Shown one piece after another: positions 26,346-34,868 of a stretch of 64,000 nt of DNA. The notes under the pieces were generated by a model. The model was given only the letters and a program-made list of their open reading frames with translations. It did no database searches and was not told the DNA's origin. How positions within the stretch are numbered: the first letter of the stretch is position 1; each line of letters begins with the position of its first letter. Both the position numbers and the translations under genes were made by a program. This stretch comes from Eubacterium sp. MSJ-21 (GTDB lineage: Bacteria; Bacillota; Clostridia; Lachnospirales; Lachnospiraceae), in contig NZ_JAHLPZ010000001.1 of assembly GCF_018918185.1 (NCBI RefSeq), forward strand, positions 372,001 through 436,000. Direction: 5' to 3'.

Positions 26346-28913
26346 ATGGGAGACAGAGAAGAAAAAACGGTGTTGTTTGATGCGTCGATGTTACAGCAAT
26401 ACCAGAGAAATACGACAGGAAAAAGCTCATTAGTTATTGTAGATGGAAATGGAATACAGGAATATAATTTGAGTGAGCTTACAGACGGTGCTTATACCTT
26501 CGGGCGGAGCGAGAACAACAGTATCCGGTTGAATTCCGGCATTGTCTCAGGAAATCACGGTGAGATATATTTGCAGGAGGGCAGGTGCTATATCCGTGAT
26601 AATCACAGTTCAAATGGTTCTTACCTTGCCTATGGTACGCAGTTTATCCAGATGGCACCGGATCAGTATTATGGCGGCGATGGCAGAGATATGATCGTCC
26701 GTCTTGGAACGAACCATTCAATGGATGGCATTGATCCGGTACTCCTGTTGTACAATGGACAGCAGAAGGAGGGGCGTTGGAAGACGTATTCCTTGCATGA
26801 TGGAGATAACAGCATTGGCCGTGCGGCAGACTGTGATATCCGTTTGAAGAATGTTGCGATTTCCAGATACCATGCAGGCGTCCGCAAAGTAAAAAATCAA
26901 TTTTATGTGTTTGACAATGGTTCTACAAATGGTGTGTTTGTAAATGGAAGCCGGATTGTAAAGCCATATTGTCTGTCAAACAAAGATATCTTTACCATCT
27001 TGAATACCACATTTATCTATGATGGAAATGTTCTGTATTACAAGGTGAACCCGGAAGGTATTGCGTTAGAGATCCATGATCTGAACAAGGATGTGCCGGC
27101 AAAGGGCGGAAAGAAAACGATTCTTGACAAAGTCAGCCTGAGCATTGAGCCAAATGAATTCGTAGCGATCATCGGAGGTTCCGGTGCCGGAAAGACGACA
27201 CTGATGACAGCGATGAGTGGATTTGATTCGAAGGTGACCGGACATGTATATTGTAATGGCACGAATCTGCATGAGAACTTCCAGACACTTAAAAATATCA
27301 TAGGATTTGTACCACAGCAGGATATTATTTATGAGAATATCACGCTTAAGAAGATGCTTTATTATACAGCGAAGATGAAGATGCCGCAGGATACGAGCAA
27401 TCAGGAAATTGAGGAGCGGATCGAAGAAGTACTTCGTATGGTAGAGCTTTCAGAACATAAGGATACCTATATCCGTCGTCTGTCCGGTGGACAGAAAAAA
27501 CGTGCAAGTATTGCCGTGGAATTGTTGGCAAATCCGGGGCTTTTCTTCCTGGATGAACCGACATCCGGACTGGATCCGGGAACGGAAGAACATCTGATGC
27601 GAACGCTGTCCAAGCTGTCGAAGGAACAGGAGAAAACAATTGTCATGGTAACCCATACGATCAATAATCTTGATCTGTGTGATAAGGTTATTATCATGGG
27701 ATATGGCGGACGGCTTTGCTACTGCGGAAGTCCGGCAGGTATTAAGGACTTCTTCCGTACAGATGATCTCGTGAAGGTCTATGATATCATCACGGCTGAT
27801 CCGAAGGGCTGGGAGACGCAGTTTAAGATGTCCGGTATCAATGCGGTAAGCGGACAGGTGCACGAGTCAAACGGCGAGGCAATCAAGCCGAGAACAGTCA
27901 GCGGATTTGTGCAGTTAGGGATTCTGGTACGAAGATATACGACTTTGATTATGAACGATGTACAGCGACTGGCATTGATTTTTGGACAGCCGCTGATCAT
28001 TGGGTTACTTCTGACGTTAGTTGCAGGGCCGGATATCTATCGGAAGTTCACGGAGACACAGTCCATCCTGTTCACGCTGATGAGTGGCGGCATCTGGATG
28101 GGACTTCTGAACACGATTCAGGAAGTAAACAAAGAACGTGTTATCTTGAAACGGGAATATATGGGGAACCTGAAGCTGCCGATTTACATGTTGTCCAAGT
28201 ATATTGTGCAGGGCGTGATATCCTTGATTCAGGCAGTGATACTTGTTTTGACATTTGTATTGATCAAGGGTGCACCGGACTGCAAGGGTGTCATCATCTC
28301 CAATGCAACGCTTGAGATGATTGTTTTGATATTCCTTACGATCTATGCGTCTGCAGGTATGGGGCTGCTGCTTTCTTCTATCACGAAGAGCGCAGACCGG
28401 GCGATGGCAATAGCACCGTTTGTGCTTATTATACAGCTTATCTTCTCCGGTATTTTGTTTGAACTGACGGGTGCGACAGACAAGATTTCCTATGTGACAT
28501 TTTCCCGTTGGGCGATGGAATCCATCGGAAGTACCTGCGACCTGAATTTGCTTGATCCACCGGGGCAGGAAGAAAGTGAACAGGTAGAGGATCAGTTTGA
28601 TGATCTGGTTGCCACCTGTAACGATGCAATTGCAGAGATGCAGGAAGCCTATGACGAAAAGATCAATGAATTGCAGGATGCTGTAGAAACCTATTCTGCA
28701 CTTGCAAACAATCCGCAGACCTTCGAGGAATACACATCGGAGCCGCAGACGATTGAGGCAGAGTATGAACCGGCCGAGACGGAAGAGAACAAGATGTATG
28801 TACGTTCCAAGGCAAGAACGGTTCGTTCATGGCTGATATTGTACGGTTCCACATTCCTGTGCGCAGGAGTAAGTGTGCTAGTACTGAGAAAATTGAAGGA
28901 TGAGCAGAGATAG
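26346..28913 (+). CDS. ABC transporter with two FHA domains (ABCG-like half-transporter)
   Basis: An 855-residue fusion: FHA domain 1 (about residues 25-110, FGRSENNSIRL ... SSNGSYL), FHA domain 2 (about 140-215, IGRAADCDIRL ... GSTNGVFVNG), an ATPase domain (Walker A GGSGAGKTTL, signature LSGGQKKRAS, Walker B LFFLDEPTSGLDPG) and an ABC-2 membrane domain (about 525-855). A long acidic, coiled-coil extracellular loop (about 735-815) precedes the last helix. FHA domains bind phosphothreonine, so transport is probably gated by a Ser/Thr kinase, as proposed for Rv1747-like proteins. Thr8 in EEKTVLFDA could be a self-ligand. The substrate is unknown. Confidence 0.9.
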   Translation: MGDREEKTVLFDASMLQQYQRNTTGKSSLVIVDGNGIQEYNLSELTDGAYTFGRSENNSIRLNSGIVSGNHGEIYLQEGRCYIRDNHSSNGSYLAYGTQFIQMAPDQYYGGDGRDMIVRLGTNHSMDGIDPVLLLYNGQQKEGRWKTYSLHDGDNSIGRAADCDIRLKNVAISRYHAGVRKVKNQFYVFDNGSTNGVFVNGSRIVKPYCLSNKDIFTILNTTFIYDGNVLYYKVNPEGIALEIHDLNKDVPAKGGKKTILDKVSLSIEPNEFVAIIGGSGAGKTTLMTAMSGFDSKVTGHVYCNGTNLHENFQTLKNIIGFVPQQDIIYENITLKKMLYYTAKMKMPQDTSNQEIEERIEEVLRMVELSEHKDTYIRRLSGGQKKRASIAVELLANPGLFFLDEPTSGLDPGTEEHLMRTLSKLSKEQEKTIVMVTHTINNLDLCDKVIIMGYGGRLCYCGSPAGIKDFFRTDDLVKVYDIITADPKGWETQFKMSGINAVSGQVHESNGEAIKPRTVSGFVQLGILVRRYTTLIMNDVQRLALIFGQPLIIGLLLTLVAGPDIYRKFTETQSILFTLMSGGIWMGLLNTIQEVNKERVILKREYMGNLKLPIYMLSKYIVQGVISLIQAVILVLTFVLIKGAPDCKGVIISNATLEMIVLIFLTIYASAGMGLLLSSITKSADRAMAIAPFVLIIQLIFSGILFELTGATDKISYVTFSRWAMESIGSTCDLNLLDPPGQEESEQVEDQFDDLVATCNDAIAEMQEAYDEKINELQDAVETYSALANNPQTFEEYTSEPQTIEAEYEPAETEENKMYVRSKARTVRSWLILYGSTFLCAGVSVLVLRKLKDEQR

Positions 28914-29119
28914 GGGAAATTCTACTTCCCATATAATTTACTAAAAAACAAAATCGGCATTATCATTCTACGCAGACGCGCTCTCGCTCGGTTCAGCACG
29001 CAGCGGTACTAAATTCGCGTTGCACGCTCATTAAGTGCCGGCGTGCTTCAACGGTCTGCTTTAGAAAAGATAATGCCGATTTCGTTTATTAAGGTTATAG
29101 AAGGGAAGTAGAATTCCCC
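28913..29119. repeat. Giant imperfect palindrome holding hairpin-element copy 1
   Basis: Left arm 28913-28964 and right arm 29069-29119 are inverted copies over about 51 bp with few mismatches; the inner part (AAATCGGCATTATC / GATAATGCCGATTT) is perfect. The left arm starts at the stop codon of the FHA-ABC gene; the right arm includes the stop and last seven codons of the transglycosylase gene. The inner arms could act as a bidirectional terminator. The 104 bp between them contain the conserved core. Confidence 0.85.
28972..29059 (-). ncRNA. Hairpin-element core, copy 1 (candidate structured RNA)
   Basis: Reads 5'->3' on the minus strand as GCAGACC ... GTCTGC. It has a long inner stem (GCACGC-CGG with CCG-CT-GCGTGC), a terminal hairpin GCGT-GCA-ACGC, and a small hairpin with a GAGA loop (GC-GAGA-GC). 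Copies 2 and 3 have the same fold with compensating base changes. On this strand it lies in the 3' region of the transglycosylase gene. Confidence 0.6.
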
Positions 29120-30177
29120 ATAACATTGATGACTTTACGCATGTTTTGCTGTGTGGCAAGCTCGAATAGATGCGATAGAGAGTCGTCGGAATCATTTTCT
29201 GTACTCAAACCAGTACTTCCGAGTACGGAGATGATATCAACCATGTTCGCGTAGTGGCTGGTGAGTAACTGGTACTCTGCGTAGGATAGAACTTTCTGCA
29301 GGCTGTCCGTGTCCGTTGTATCTACATTCTGTAAGGATGACAGAATCGTAGAAATCGGATTTCCATAAGAGGAAAGCAGGCTGCCTGCACTGAAATCGGA
29401 AGAAGATGTTCCGTTGAATGCGGAAAGACCGCTCTGCATGGATGTATTTGAATATGTGCTTTGATTCGCTGTAAGTGTGGAAATGGCAGAGATGATCTCT
29501 TTGATCTCTGCAAGGATTTCCGCATTTTTTTTCGCTGTTTCGGAAGAAACAGCTGCTTCATTTGCAGTATTGGAATTTCCGCTTGTAGTTGTTCCGGTAT
29601 TGGAAGCGGCGTTTGCAGAAGAATTTACTGTGACTGTATTTGCAGGAACCGATACACCGGTCTGCATCAGGCTCGTCACCTTGGCAACGTAATTCTGTGT
29701 CTCAGTAAATGGAGGTATACCACCATATTTTTTCACATTGCCACATCCGGCATTATAGCCTGCAATCGCAAGCGACTGGTTCCCCTGAAACATATTCAGA
29801 AGATCCTTTAGTACGGCTGCACCACCCATGATATTCTGGTAGGCATCGTAAGGATCGGATACGCCATATGCACTTGCCGTGCTTGGCATGAGCTGCATGA
29901 TACCCATCGCGCCAGCAGAAGAGGTAACATTTGTCTGAAAACCGGACTCTGTATAGGCGATTGCCTTTAAGAGCCGTTCAGATACACCGTATTTGTCGGA
30001 GGCTTCCTTGAAGATGGAATCAAGGTTCGTTGTGACAGATGCCTGGTTCAATTTATCGGTTTCTGTGCGAAGCATACCATCAAAATTGGTTGTTGTTTCC
30101 GATACGGATTGGGTACGATTCGGCGTTGCAACGGCACTGCTGTCGTTCACATAGCCGACGCCTTCGATAAATACCAT
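29095..30177 (-). CDS. Lytic transglycosylase (SLT domain), no signal peptide
   Basis: A 360-residue protein with a soluble lytic transglycosylase domain at about residues 48-170: catalytic Glu77 in AYTESGF, then GAMGIMQLMPSTA and AGYNAGCGNV. It cleaves peptidoglycan to 1,6-anhydro products. A Ser/Thr/Asn-rich linker follows (about 175-215), then a helical C-terminal region (about 215-360) of unknown role. No signal peptide or membrane anchor is visible, so export by another route (for example flagellar-type) or action at lysis is possible. GGGAGG precedes the ATG. Its last codons form one arm of the palindrome downstream. Confidence 0.85.
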   Translation of the reverse strand: MVFIEGVGYVNDSSAVATPNRTQSVSETTTNFDGMLRTETDKLNQASVTTNLDSIFKEASDKYGVSERLLKAIAYTESGFQTNVTSSAGAMGIMQLMPSTASAYGVSDPYDAYQNIMGGAAVLKDLLNMFQGNQSLAIAGYNAGCGNVKKYGGIPPFTETQNYVAKVTSLMQTGVSVPANTVTVNSSANAASNTGTTTSGNSNTANEAAVSSETAKKNAEILAEIKEIISAISTLTANQSTYSNTSMQSGLSAFNGTSSSDFSAGSLLSSYGNPISTILSSLQNVDTTDTDSLQKVLSYAEYQLLTSHYANMVDIISVLGSTGLSTENDSDDSLSHLFELATQQNMRKVINVMGNSTSLL

Positions 30178-30205
30178 GATTTCTTCCTCCCTTCGTTTCT
30201 TTCAT

Positions 30206-30244
30206 AGATACTTCAAAAGTATCTTAGTTCTGGAAAAATGTCAA
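30206..30244 (-). promoter_or_regulatory. Promoter of the transglycosylase gene with an overlapping operator-like palindrome
   Basis: On the minus strand TTGACA (30239-30244), 17 bp, TACTTT (30216-30221). The perfect palindrome AGATACTT-CAA-AAGTATCT (30206-30224) covers the -10 and start site and is a likely repressor site. Confidence 0.65.
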
Positions 30245-30249
30245 GAAAT

Positions 30250-30822
30250 TCACGTATTATGTTGAAATATTCTCCCAGGTATATAAAGTATAGCGGCTGC
30301 ACAGGAACCAAGAAAGATAGCTGTACCGAGTGTAGTAAAATGCCATATCTTGTCAAAACAAATCATACACAGACATTCTAGAATAATTGTAATATAGGAA
30401 TTCATACGAGCTCGTGTAGAATTCATGTTTGTCTGGCATATAGGTTTTCCGATTACAATTCCTGCGAGAATGATACCATATATGGATAGTTTAATATATA
30501 AGCCGGGAAGAATGGGTAGTGTCAGCAACCATAAGAAAAACAGTCCATAAATGGTGCTGTATAGCAGACAGCGTATATGGGATTTTGCATGGAAACCTCC
30601 GATATGATTTCGTAAAAACAAGAATGAAATTAAAAAGTAAACCATACCCAAAATGCGATGCGTAAAACAGGAATATATCAGAAAAAAGAAGAAGGGAATG
30701 CAGAGATTTAGCAAACATTCAATACCATAAGATACTACTGCAATATCATCTTTTGTAACAGTATTTTTGGTGGATAGAGATATTAATTTTTTGGCTAGTC
30801 GATGAGCGAAAGTTTCAATCAT
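30250..30822 (-). CDS. agrB: AgrB-family peptide-processing membrane protease
   Basis: A 190-residue integral membrane cysteine endopeptidase that cuts the AgrD precursor and forms the thiolactone. The catalytic pair His78 and Cys85 (GGFHAKSHIRC) has the seven-residue spacing of S. aureus AgrB (His77/Cys84). About five or six hydrophobic segments are visible. It is divergent from agrD, with about 205 bp between the start codons, rather than in the usual agrBD order. A promoter on the minus strand (TATACT at 30885-30890) can be drawn from the same intergenic region. Confidence 0.92.
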   Translation of the reverse strand: MIETFAHRLAKKLISLSTKNTVTKDDIAVVSYGIECLLNLCIPFFFFLIYSCFTHRILGMVYFLISFLFLRNHIGGFHAKSHIRCLLYSTIYGLFFLWLLTLPILPGLYIKLSIYGIILAGIVIGKPICQTNMNSTRARMNSYITIILECLCMICFDKIWHFTTLGTAIFLGSCAAAILYIPGRIFQHNT

Positions 30823-30895
30823 ATTGGTTCTCCTATGTTCAGGATATATCGTAGCACGAGGAAAAGAAAAAAATGCATAAAAAAAGTATAAAGAG

Positions 30896-30929
30896 TGTCG
30901 TTCACACCCATCAGGATGTCGTTCGCACC
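30896..30929. promoter_or_regulatory. LytTR-type operator between agrB and agrD
   Basis: TGTCGTTCACACC (30896-30908) and TGTCGTTCGCACC (30917-30929) are direct repeats with a period of exactly 21 bp. Two 9-bp sites separated by 12 bp is the standard layout of LytTR (AgrA/PlnC-type) binding sites. TTGAAA (30938-30943) and TATGTT (30960-30965) follow as a promoter toward agrD. The response regulator at 35722 is the probable ligand. Confidence 0.75.
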
Positions 30930-31026
30930 ACGAGGGATTGAAACTTTTGATTTTTGTGTTATGTTGAAAAAACAGAGGGACTCGAGTAATAAAATCTGCG
31001 AATTACAAAGGAAGGGGGATAATGCT

Positions 31027-31167
31027 ATGGCAGAAAGAAAACAAATATCAAGGGTGGCAGATCTGCTGCGGAAATCAGTAGAAGCAGTAGCAGAGAAAAA
31101 AGCAAATGCAAATTGCTTTGGCTTTATGTATGAGCCAAAGAGACCAGAAAAATTAGTTAAAAAGTAA
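31027..31167 (+). CDS. agrD: AgrD-like autoinducing peptide precursor
   Basis: A 46-residue precursor. The N-terminal amphipathic helix (residues 3-25) anchors it to the membrane, a single Cys30 starts the core, and the C-terminus EPKRPEKL resembles the charged, proline-containing recognition tail of cyclic lactone autoinducer peptides. By analogy with S. aureus AIP-I (ring CDFIM, then DEVEVPKEL) the ring is predicted to be CFGFM, with a short tail ending in NAN. The ATG at 31027 is preceded by GGAAGGGGG; an earlier in-frame ATG at 30895 lies in the operator and is not used. Confidence 0.8.
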   Translation: MAERKQISRVADLLRKSVEAVAEKKANANCFGFMYEPKRPEKLVKK

Positions 31168-31188
31168 AAAAGAGGAGGTACATGTATT

Positions 31189-31677
31189 ATGCAAAAAGTA
31201 AATAAAGTAAAACGGTTTATCACAATGACTGCGATGGCAGCCATGCTGTCAATTACAGGATTAGGGGTAGCACAGAAAAACGCACAGGCAGCAAATATAA
31301 CGGATGAGGCGTGGTCATTTTCGTTAGATGTTAATTCCAATGTTTTTCGCCATGTTCAAGGTAGAAATAAAACAGATCCTAGCAAGATATATATTTATTG
31401 GAGTGCCACTTATGGAGGAAATTTAAGTCAGATACAGGTTTATGCATGCGGTGCGAGTACCAAAGCTGGAACGCCTCAAAATGCATCCAGAAGCAATCCA
31501 AAGAATAATCCAATTTATGGATTTATGTACGGAGCAGGTAAGTATTCGCTTACAAACTATGTATATGAGTTAGGAATGCCATATGCGCGTCCTGGGATGA
31601 AATCAGTGAAGGGATCTGGAACCGCACAGGGCTTATGGAGTCCAGATAGCGCAGGTATATATAAGCAAATTCCATAG
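31189..31677 (+). CDS. Secreted protein of the agr locus, unknown function
   Basis: A 162-residue protein with a clear Sec signal peptide: basic N-terminus, hydrophobic stretch (about residues 11-28) and likely cleavage after NAQA at residue 34. The mature part, about 128 residues, is Tyr/Gly/Ser/Asn-rich, has one Cys (VYACGAS) and ends with GLWSPDSAGIYKQIP. The ending recalls secreted DUF2712-type proteins found beside ABC transporters, but this is only a resemblance. It starts 21 bases after agrD with AGGAGG, so the two are cotranscribed and probably quorum-controlled. It may be a bacteriocin-like effector or a surface factor. Confidence 0.75.
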   Translation: MQKVNKVKRFITMTAMAAMLSITGLGVAQKNAQAANITDEAWSFSLDVNSNVFRHVQGRNKTDPSKIYIYWSATYGGNLSQIQVYACGASTKAGTPQNASRSNPKNNPIYGFMYGAGKYSLTNYVYELGMPYARPGMKSVKGSGTAQGLWSPDSAGIYKQIP

Positions 31678-31722
31678 AAATTGGAAGTACACGTAGACGG
31701 AAAATGAATAAATAAAGGAGCG

Positions 31723-31762
31723 ATCATTACTTGTGGTGGAAAATTCTATCACAAGTAATGAT
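31723..31762 (+). other. Strong intercistronic hairpin without a T run
   Basis: ATCATTACTTGTG (31723-31735) and CACAAGTAATGAT (31750-31762) form a perfect 13-bp stem with a 14-base loop. No U-tract follows, so it is more likely an mRNA-stabilising or processing hairpin 3' of the secreted-protein gene than a terminator. Confidence 0.6.
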
Positions 31763-31909
31763 GAAGTATTCTGATAGAAATCCTGGATATGCAAAGTTTG
31801 ATATATTATCTAAAATATGCGTCTATGATACAGCCATGATGCAACTATGATACATATATTTTCTATAATGATAAGTATCAAAAATAAAAGCAGGGAGGGG
31901 GATAATGAC

Positions 31910-32743
31910 ATGAAAAAGAAAATATGGATACTTCTGGTAGGCATACTTGTATTGACTTTTGGTGTATTTGTAATTGGCGTATGGAAAAGGAATACAGATG
32001 GTAAAAATGAAAATTCGATTGTAACCGCTGATATGTCTAAAGTTGCTACAGTAGGAGATGCTGATGTTAATGGAGAAAATACAACAGAAGAATTGGATGA
32101 CGGGGAAGTTTATTCCGAACAATTAAAGAAAAATCAGGATTTGATTGAGGAATATGGAAATATTTTTCCTAAGAGCAGTTCTCCGATTTTTAATGGATAT
32201 CGGTATATGATAAAAGAGTTCCAAATATATGACAGCTATGACAAATTTAAAAAGAGTATGTATTATAATTCGGATTATGAGTATTATGAGCCAAATCTTG
32301 GAACGGAAGAAGGAAAATTAAGTTTTTTATATGCAGAAGTAGAGATAACAAATATAGATGAATATGAAAAAACATTTGGAACAGGAAATTTAGATTTGAT
32401 CTGTGCGGAAAATGAGAAGCAGGATAAAGACGGGTATGAGGCATGCCCATCAGATAATTGTTATGCAAGTAAGGTTGAGAATTGGCGGGAACTGAGTTCT
32501 AAGCAATGGGATAAATTCACATTACAGGAAGGAGAATCTGTCACATTAAAAATTGGAATGGGAATTACATATTGGTCAGAAGATCAGGGGTGGGCAAGTA
32601 TTGATGAAGTATTTGAACATCCAAGATATTATTTATCAGTTTATGGAAACGCGCCTATGAATGGGCAAGGTTCAGATCTTCGGAAAAATTTAGCTCATAT
32701 TTATATTGAGTTGGAAGATTACGGAAATGAAGCAGGGAAGTGA
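31910..32743 (+). CDS. Membrane-anchored extracytoplasmic protein of the ABC module
   Basis: A 277-residue protein with one N-terminal membrane segment (residues 4-25), an acidic linker and an extracellular domain rich in Tyr, Asp and Glu. There is no lipobox Cys. The ATG at 31910 is chosen over upstream ATGs because GGGAGGGGGAT lies directly before it. It resembles the DUF5027 group of Lachnospiraceae proteins found with ABC transporters, but I cannot confirm this. It is the first of five co-oriented genes ending in an ABC transporter and may act as a substrate- or sensor-subunit. Confidence 0.7.
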   Translation: MKKKIWILLVGILVLTFGVFVIGVWKRNTDGKNENSIVTADMSKVATVGDADVNGENTTEELDDGEVYSEQLKKNQDLIEEYGNIFPKSSSPIFNGYRYMIKEFQIYDSYDKFKKSMYYNSDYEYYEPNLGTEEGKLSFLYAEVEITNIDEYEKTFGTGNLDLICAENEKQDKDGYEACPSDNCYASKVENWRELSSKQWDKFTLQEGESVTLKIGMGITYWSEDQGWASIDEVFEHPRYYLSVYGNAPMNGQGSDLRKNLAHIYIELEDYGNEAGK

Positions 32744-32749
32744 TGTTTT

Positions 32750-33322
32750 ATGAAGAAAAAAATGATAATGGGAATTCTGATACTTCTGGTATTACTCGTA
32801 GTGTTTGCTTTGCGAGTCAGATATGTGAATGTGACGGCAAAGCTTCCGGAGATCCGTGAGATCCCACAGGGACAGACGGTAGATTATGAAGGTATATCAT
32901 ATACGGTTGTAGGAGCAGAACTTTGGAGGTATGAACAGTTTTTTGCCGAACACGACGGATTAGATGATTATAATGACTCAAATTTTGAGGATGATACAGC
33001 CTGTGTACTATTGGTTCAATATCAAATCGAAAAAAATAAAGAGGAGTCTCTGCTGCATGTGGATATGCCGATTCGATATGCCTATCAATACAATGGAATA
33101 GATCCATTTATGCTACAGGATATGAATCCGTCTCTGTTGAATGGAACCTTTGCGAGCGGAGATATTCTGACGATTCCATACGAGGTTTATAGGATAAATC
33201 TGCGGGAGATGACGTGGAGACAGATTTGTAATCTGGATATGTCCTATTCTGTCATACTTGGAACCTATCCGGTAAAAACGGAGATAAAGATTACAGATAT
33301 TGAGAAGAAGGGAGCGTGGTAG
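32750..33322 (+). CDS. Second membrane-anchored protein of the ABC module
   Basis: A 190-residue protein with an N-terminal membrane segment (residues 4-22) and an extracellular domain carrying YEGISYTVVGAELWRYEQ, similar in plan to the protein before it (a beta-rich domain with paired Tyr/Trp positions). The two probably arose by duplication or act as a pair. Six bases separate it from its neighbour. Function unknown. Confidence 0.68.
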   Translation: MKKKMIMGILILLVLLVVFALRVRYVNVTAKLPEIREIPQGQTVDYEGISYTVVGAELWRYEQFFAEHDGLDDYNDSNFEDDTACVLLVQYQIEKNKEESLLHVDMPIRYAYQYNGIDPFMLQDMNPSLLNGTFASGDILTIPYEVYRINLREMTWRQICNLDMSYSVILGTYPVKTEIKITDIEKKGAW

Positions 33323-33324
33323 GG

Positions 33325-34188
33325 ATGTGTACGATTGTACAAACAGAGCTAAAGAAAGCTTTTTCGTCTTTTTGTTTTTTATTTTCCCTTTTATTTGGGG
33401 CGGTTACCTGTATATTGCAGTCTTTGTGGTTTTATAAACATGTATATAGATCAAATCTGTCAATGCTTGCATATGTATCTGGATTGTCCAATGAAGATCC
33501 CAAATATGGAGAATGGTATGCAACCCGTCTGCTGGAGGGGTGGCTGGGATGTGAGTCGTACTCTTCGTATAAATCTTTCTTTCTGCTGGCACTTCCTCTG
33601 ATTGCCGTTATACCATATGGAATATCGTTGCTTCAGGATTGGAGATCTGGTTATGTGATGCAGATGCTGGTACGTTGTGGGAGAAAACAGTATATAACAG
33701 CCAAGAGTATTGCAGTATTTTTGAGTGGAGGTGTTGTGATCGCTGTTCCGATGTTGGCAAGTCTGATCGTGAATCTCTGTTATCTTCCGGCAGCAGGTAT
33801 TGATATGCTTTCGATGCAGGGACAATTGATTGACCGGAATATGTGGGTAAACTTATATTATGATTCTCCGATAGTGTATGCACTTTGTTATACAATAGTG
33901 CTGTTTTTATATGGCGGTATCTATGCGATAATTTCAGTGATCTGTACTGGTTGGCTGGATAATCGGTTTGCAATCTGGATTTTTCCTCTTATGCTGCATT
34001 GCATGTTGAATTATGGGGTTTATAATCTTTTCCCGGAAATTTCCGCCTATAACCCAGCAATCTTTCTTGATCCAGGGCAAACGGTATCGTCGAATACGAC
34101 TTTTGGGATAGTGGTAACAACAATTGTAATCCTGGCAGTGGAAGGGATGCTGTTATGGCTCTCAAACCGTCGGCGGGACTTCCTGTAG
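33325..34188 (+). CDS. ABC-2-type membrane protein
   Basis: A hydrophobic protein of 287 residues with about six membrane segments (first at residues 10-35, others near 85-105, 130-155, 185-215, 220-240, 255-280). It has the general plan of ABC-2 permeases such as those in bacteriocin immunity exporters. Start is uncertain: the ATG at 33325 is preferred, but GTG at 33316 in the same frame is possible; both overlap or abut the gene before. It pairs with the ATPase at 34232. Confidence 0.75.
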   Translation: MCTIVQTELKKAFSSFCFLFSLLFGAVTCILQSLWFYKHVYRSNLSMLAYVSGLSNEDPKYGEWYATRLLEGWLGCESYSSYKSFFLLALPLIAVIPYGISLLQDWRSGYVMQMLVRCGRKQYITAKSIAVFLSGGVVIAVPMLASLIVNLCYLPAAGIDMLSMQGQLIDRNMWVNLYYDSPIVYALCYTIVLFLYGGIYAIISVICTGWLDNRFAIWIFPLMLHCMLNYGVYNLFPEISAYNPAIFLDPGQTVSSNTTFGIVVTTIVILAVEGMLLWLSNRRRDFL

Positions 34189-34231
34189 GAGTGTGTGGGG
34201 TGATATTGATTAAGAGAGGAGCACAGGGAAA

Positions 34232-34867
34232 ATGGAGATAAAGTTAGAACATGTGACAAAGAAGATAAAGGGAGTTGCGGTATTGCAGGATGTGACAAAG
34301 ACATTTACCGGGGGCTGTATCTATGGTTTAAGTGGCAAGAATGGCTGTGGGAAAACGATGCTGATGCGGACGATGGCAGGACTGATCTATCCGACCAGCG
34401 GAGCTGTGAAGATCAATGGAAAGACACTCGGAAAGGATATTTCTTTTCCGCCAAGTATGGGACTTCTGATTGAGAATCCTGCGTTTCTGCGGGGATATAC
34501 CGGCTTGGAGAATCTGGAGATACTGGCGAAGGTGCAGGGCGGTGTGCCGCAGGACGAAATCCGGGCAACCCTGGAACAGGTGGGGCTTGATCCCGACGAC
34601 AAACGGAAGTATTACAAGTATTCGCTTGGTATGCGTCAGCGGCTTGGAATTGCAGCTGCAATTATGGGAAAGCCGGATATTATCCTGCTGGATGAACCGA
34701 TCAATGCGATCGATGCGGAAGGTGTCAGTGTGATCCGGGATGCCATCCGGGCGTTGATGGATGACGAACGGATTATTATCATTGCCTGTCACGATAAAGA
34801 GGAAATGGAGTATATGGCGGATACGGTTTTGTATATGTCAGAGGGACGGTTGGAGGAGGAAGCATGA
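34232..34867 (+). CDS. ABC transporter ATPase
   Basis: A 211-residue ATPase: Walker A GLSGKNGCGKTMLM, signature YSLGMRQRLG, Walker B DIILLDEPINAID, and an H-loop His in IIACHDKEE. The short length and YSLGMRQR form are typical of exporters for antimicrobial peptides or immunity. The permease gene that follows starts one base after its stop codon. Codon use becomes more GC-rich from here than in the preceding genes. Confidence 0.93.
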   Translation: MEIKLEHVTKKIKGVAVLQDVTKTFTGGCIYGLSGKNGCGKTMLMRTMAGLIYPTSGAVKINGKTLGKDISFPPSMGLLIENPAFLRGYTGLENLEILAKVQGGVPQDEIRATLEQVGLDPDDKRKYYKYSLGMRQRLGIAAAIMGKPDIILLDEPINAIDAEGVSVIRDAIRALMDDERIIIIACHDKEEMEYMADTVLYMSEGRLEEEA

Positions 34868-34868
34868 T

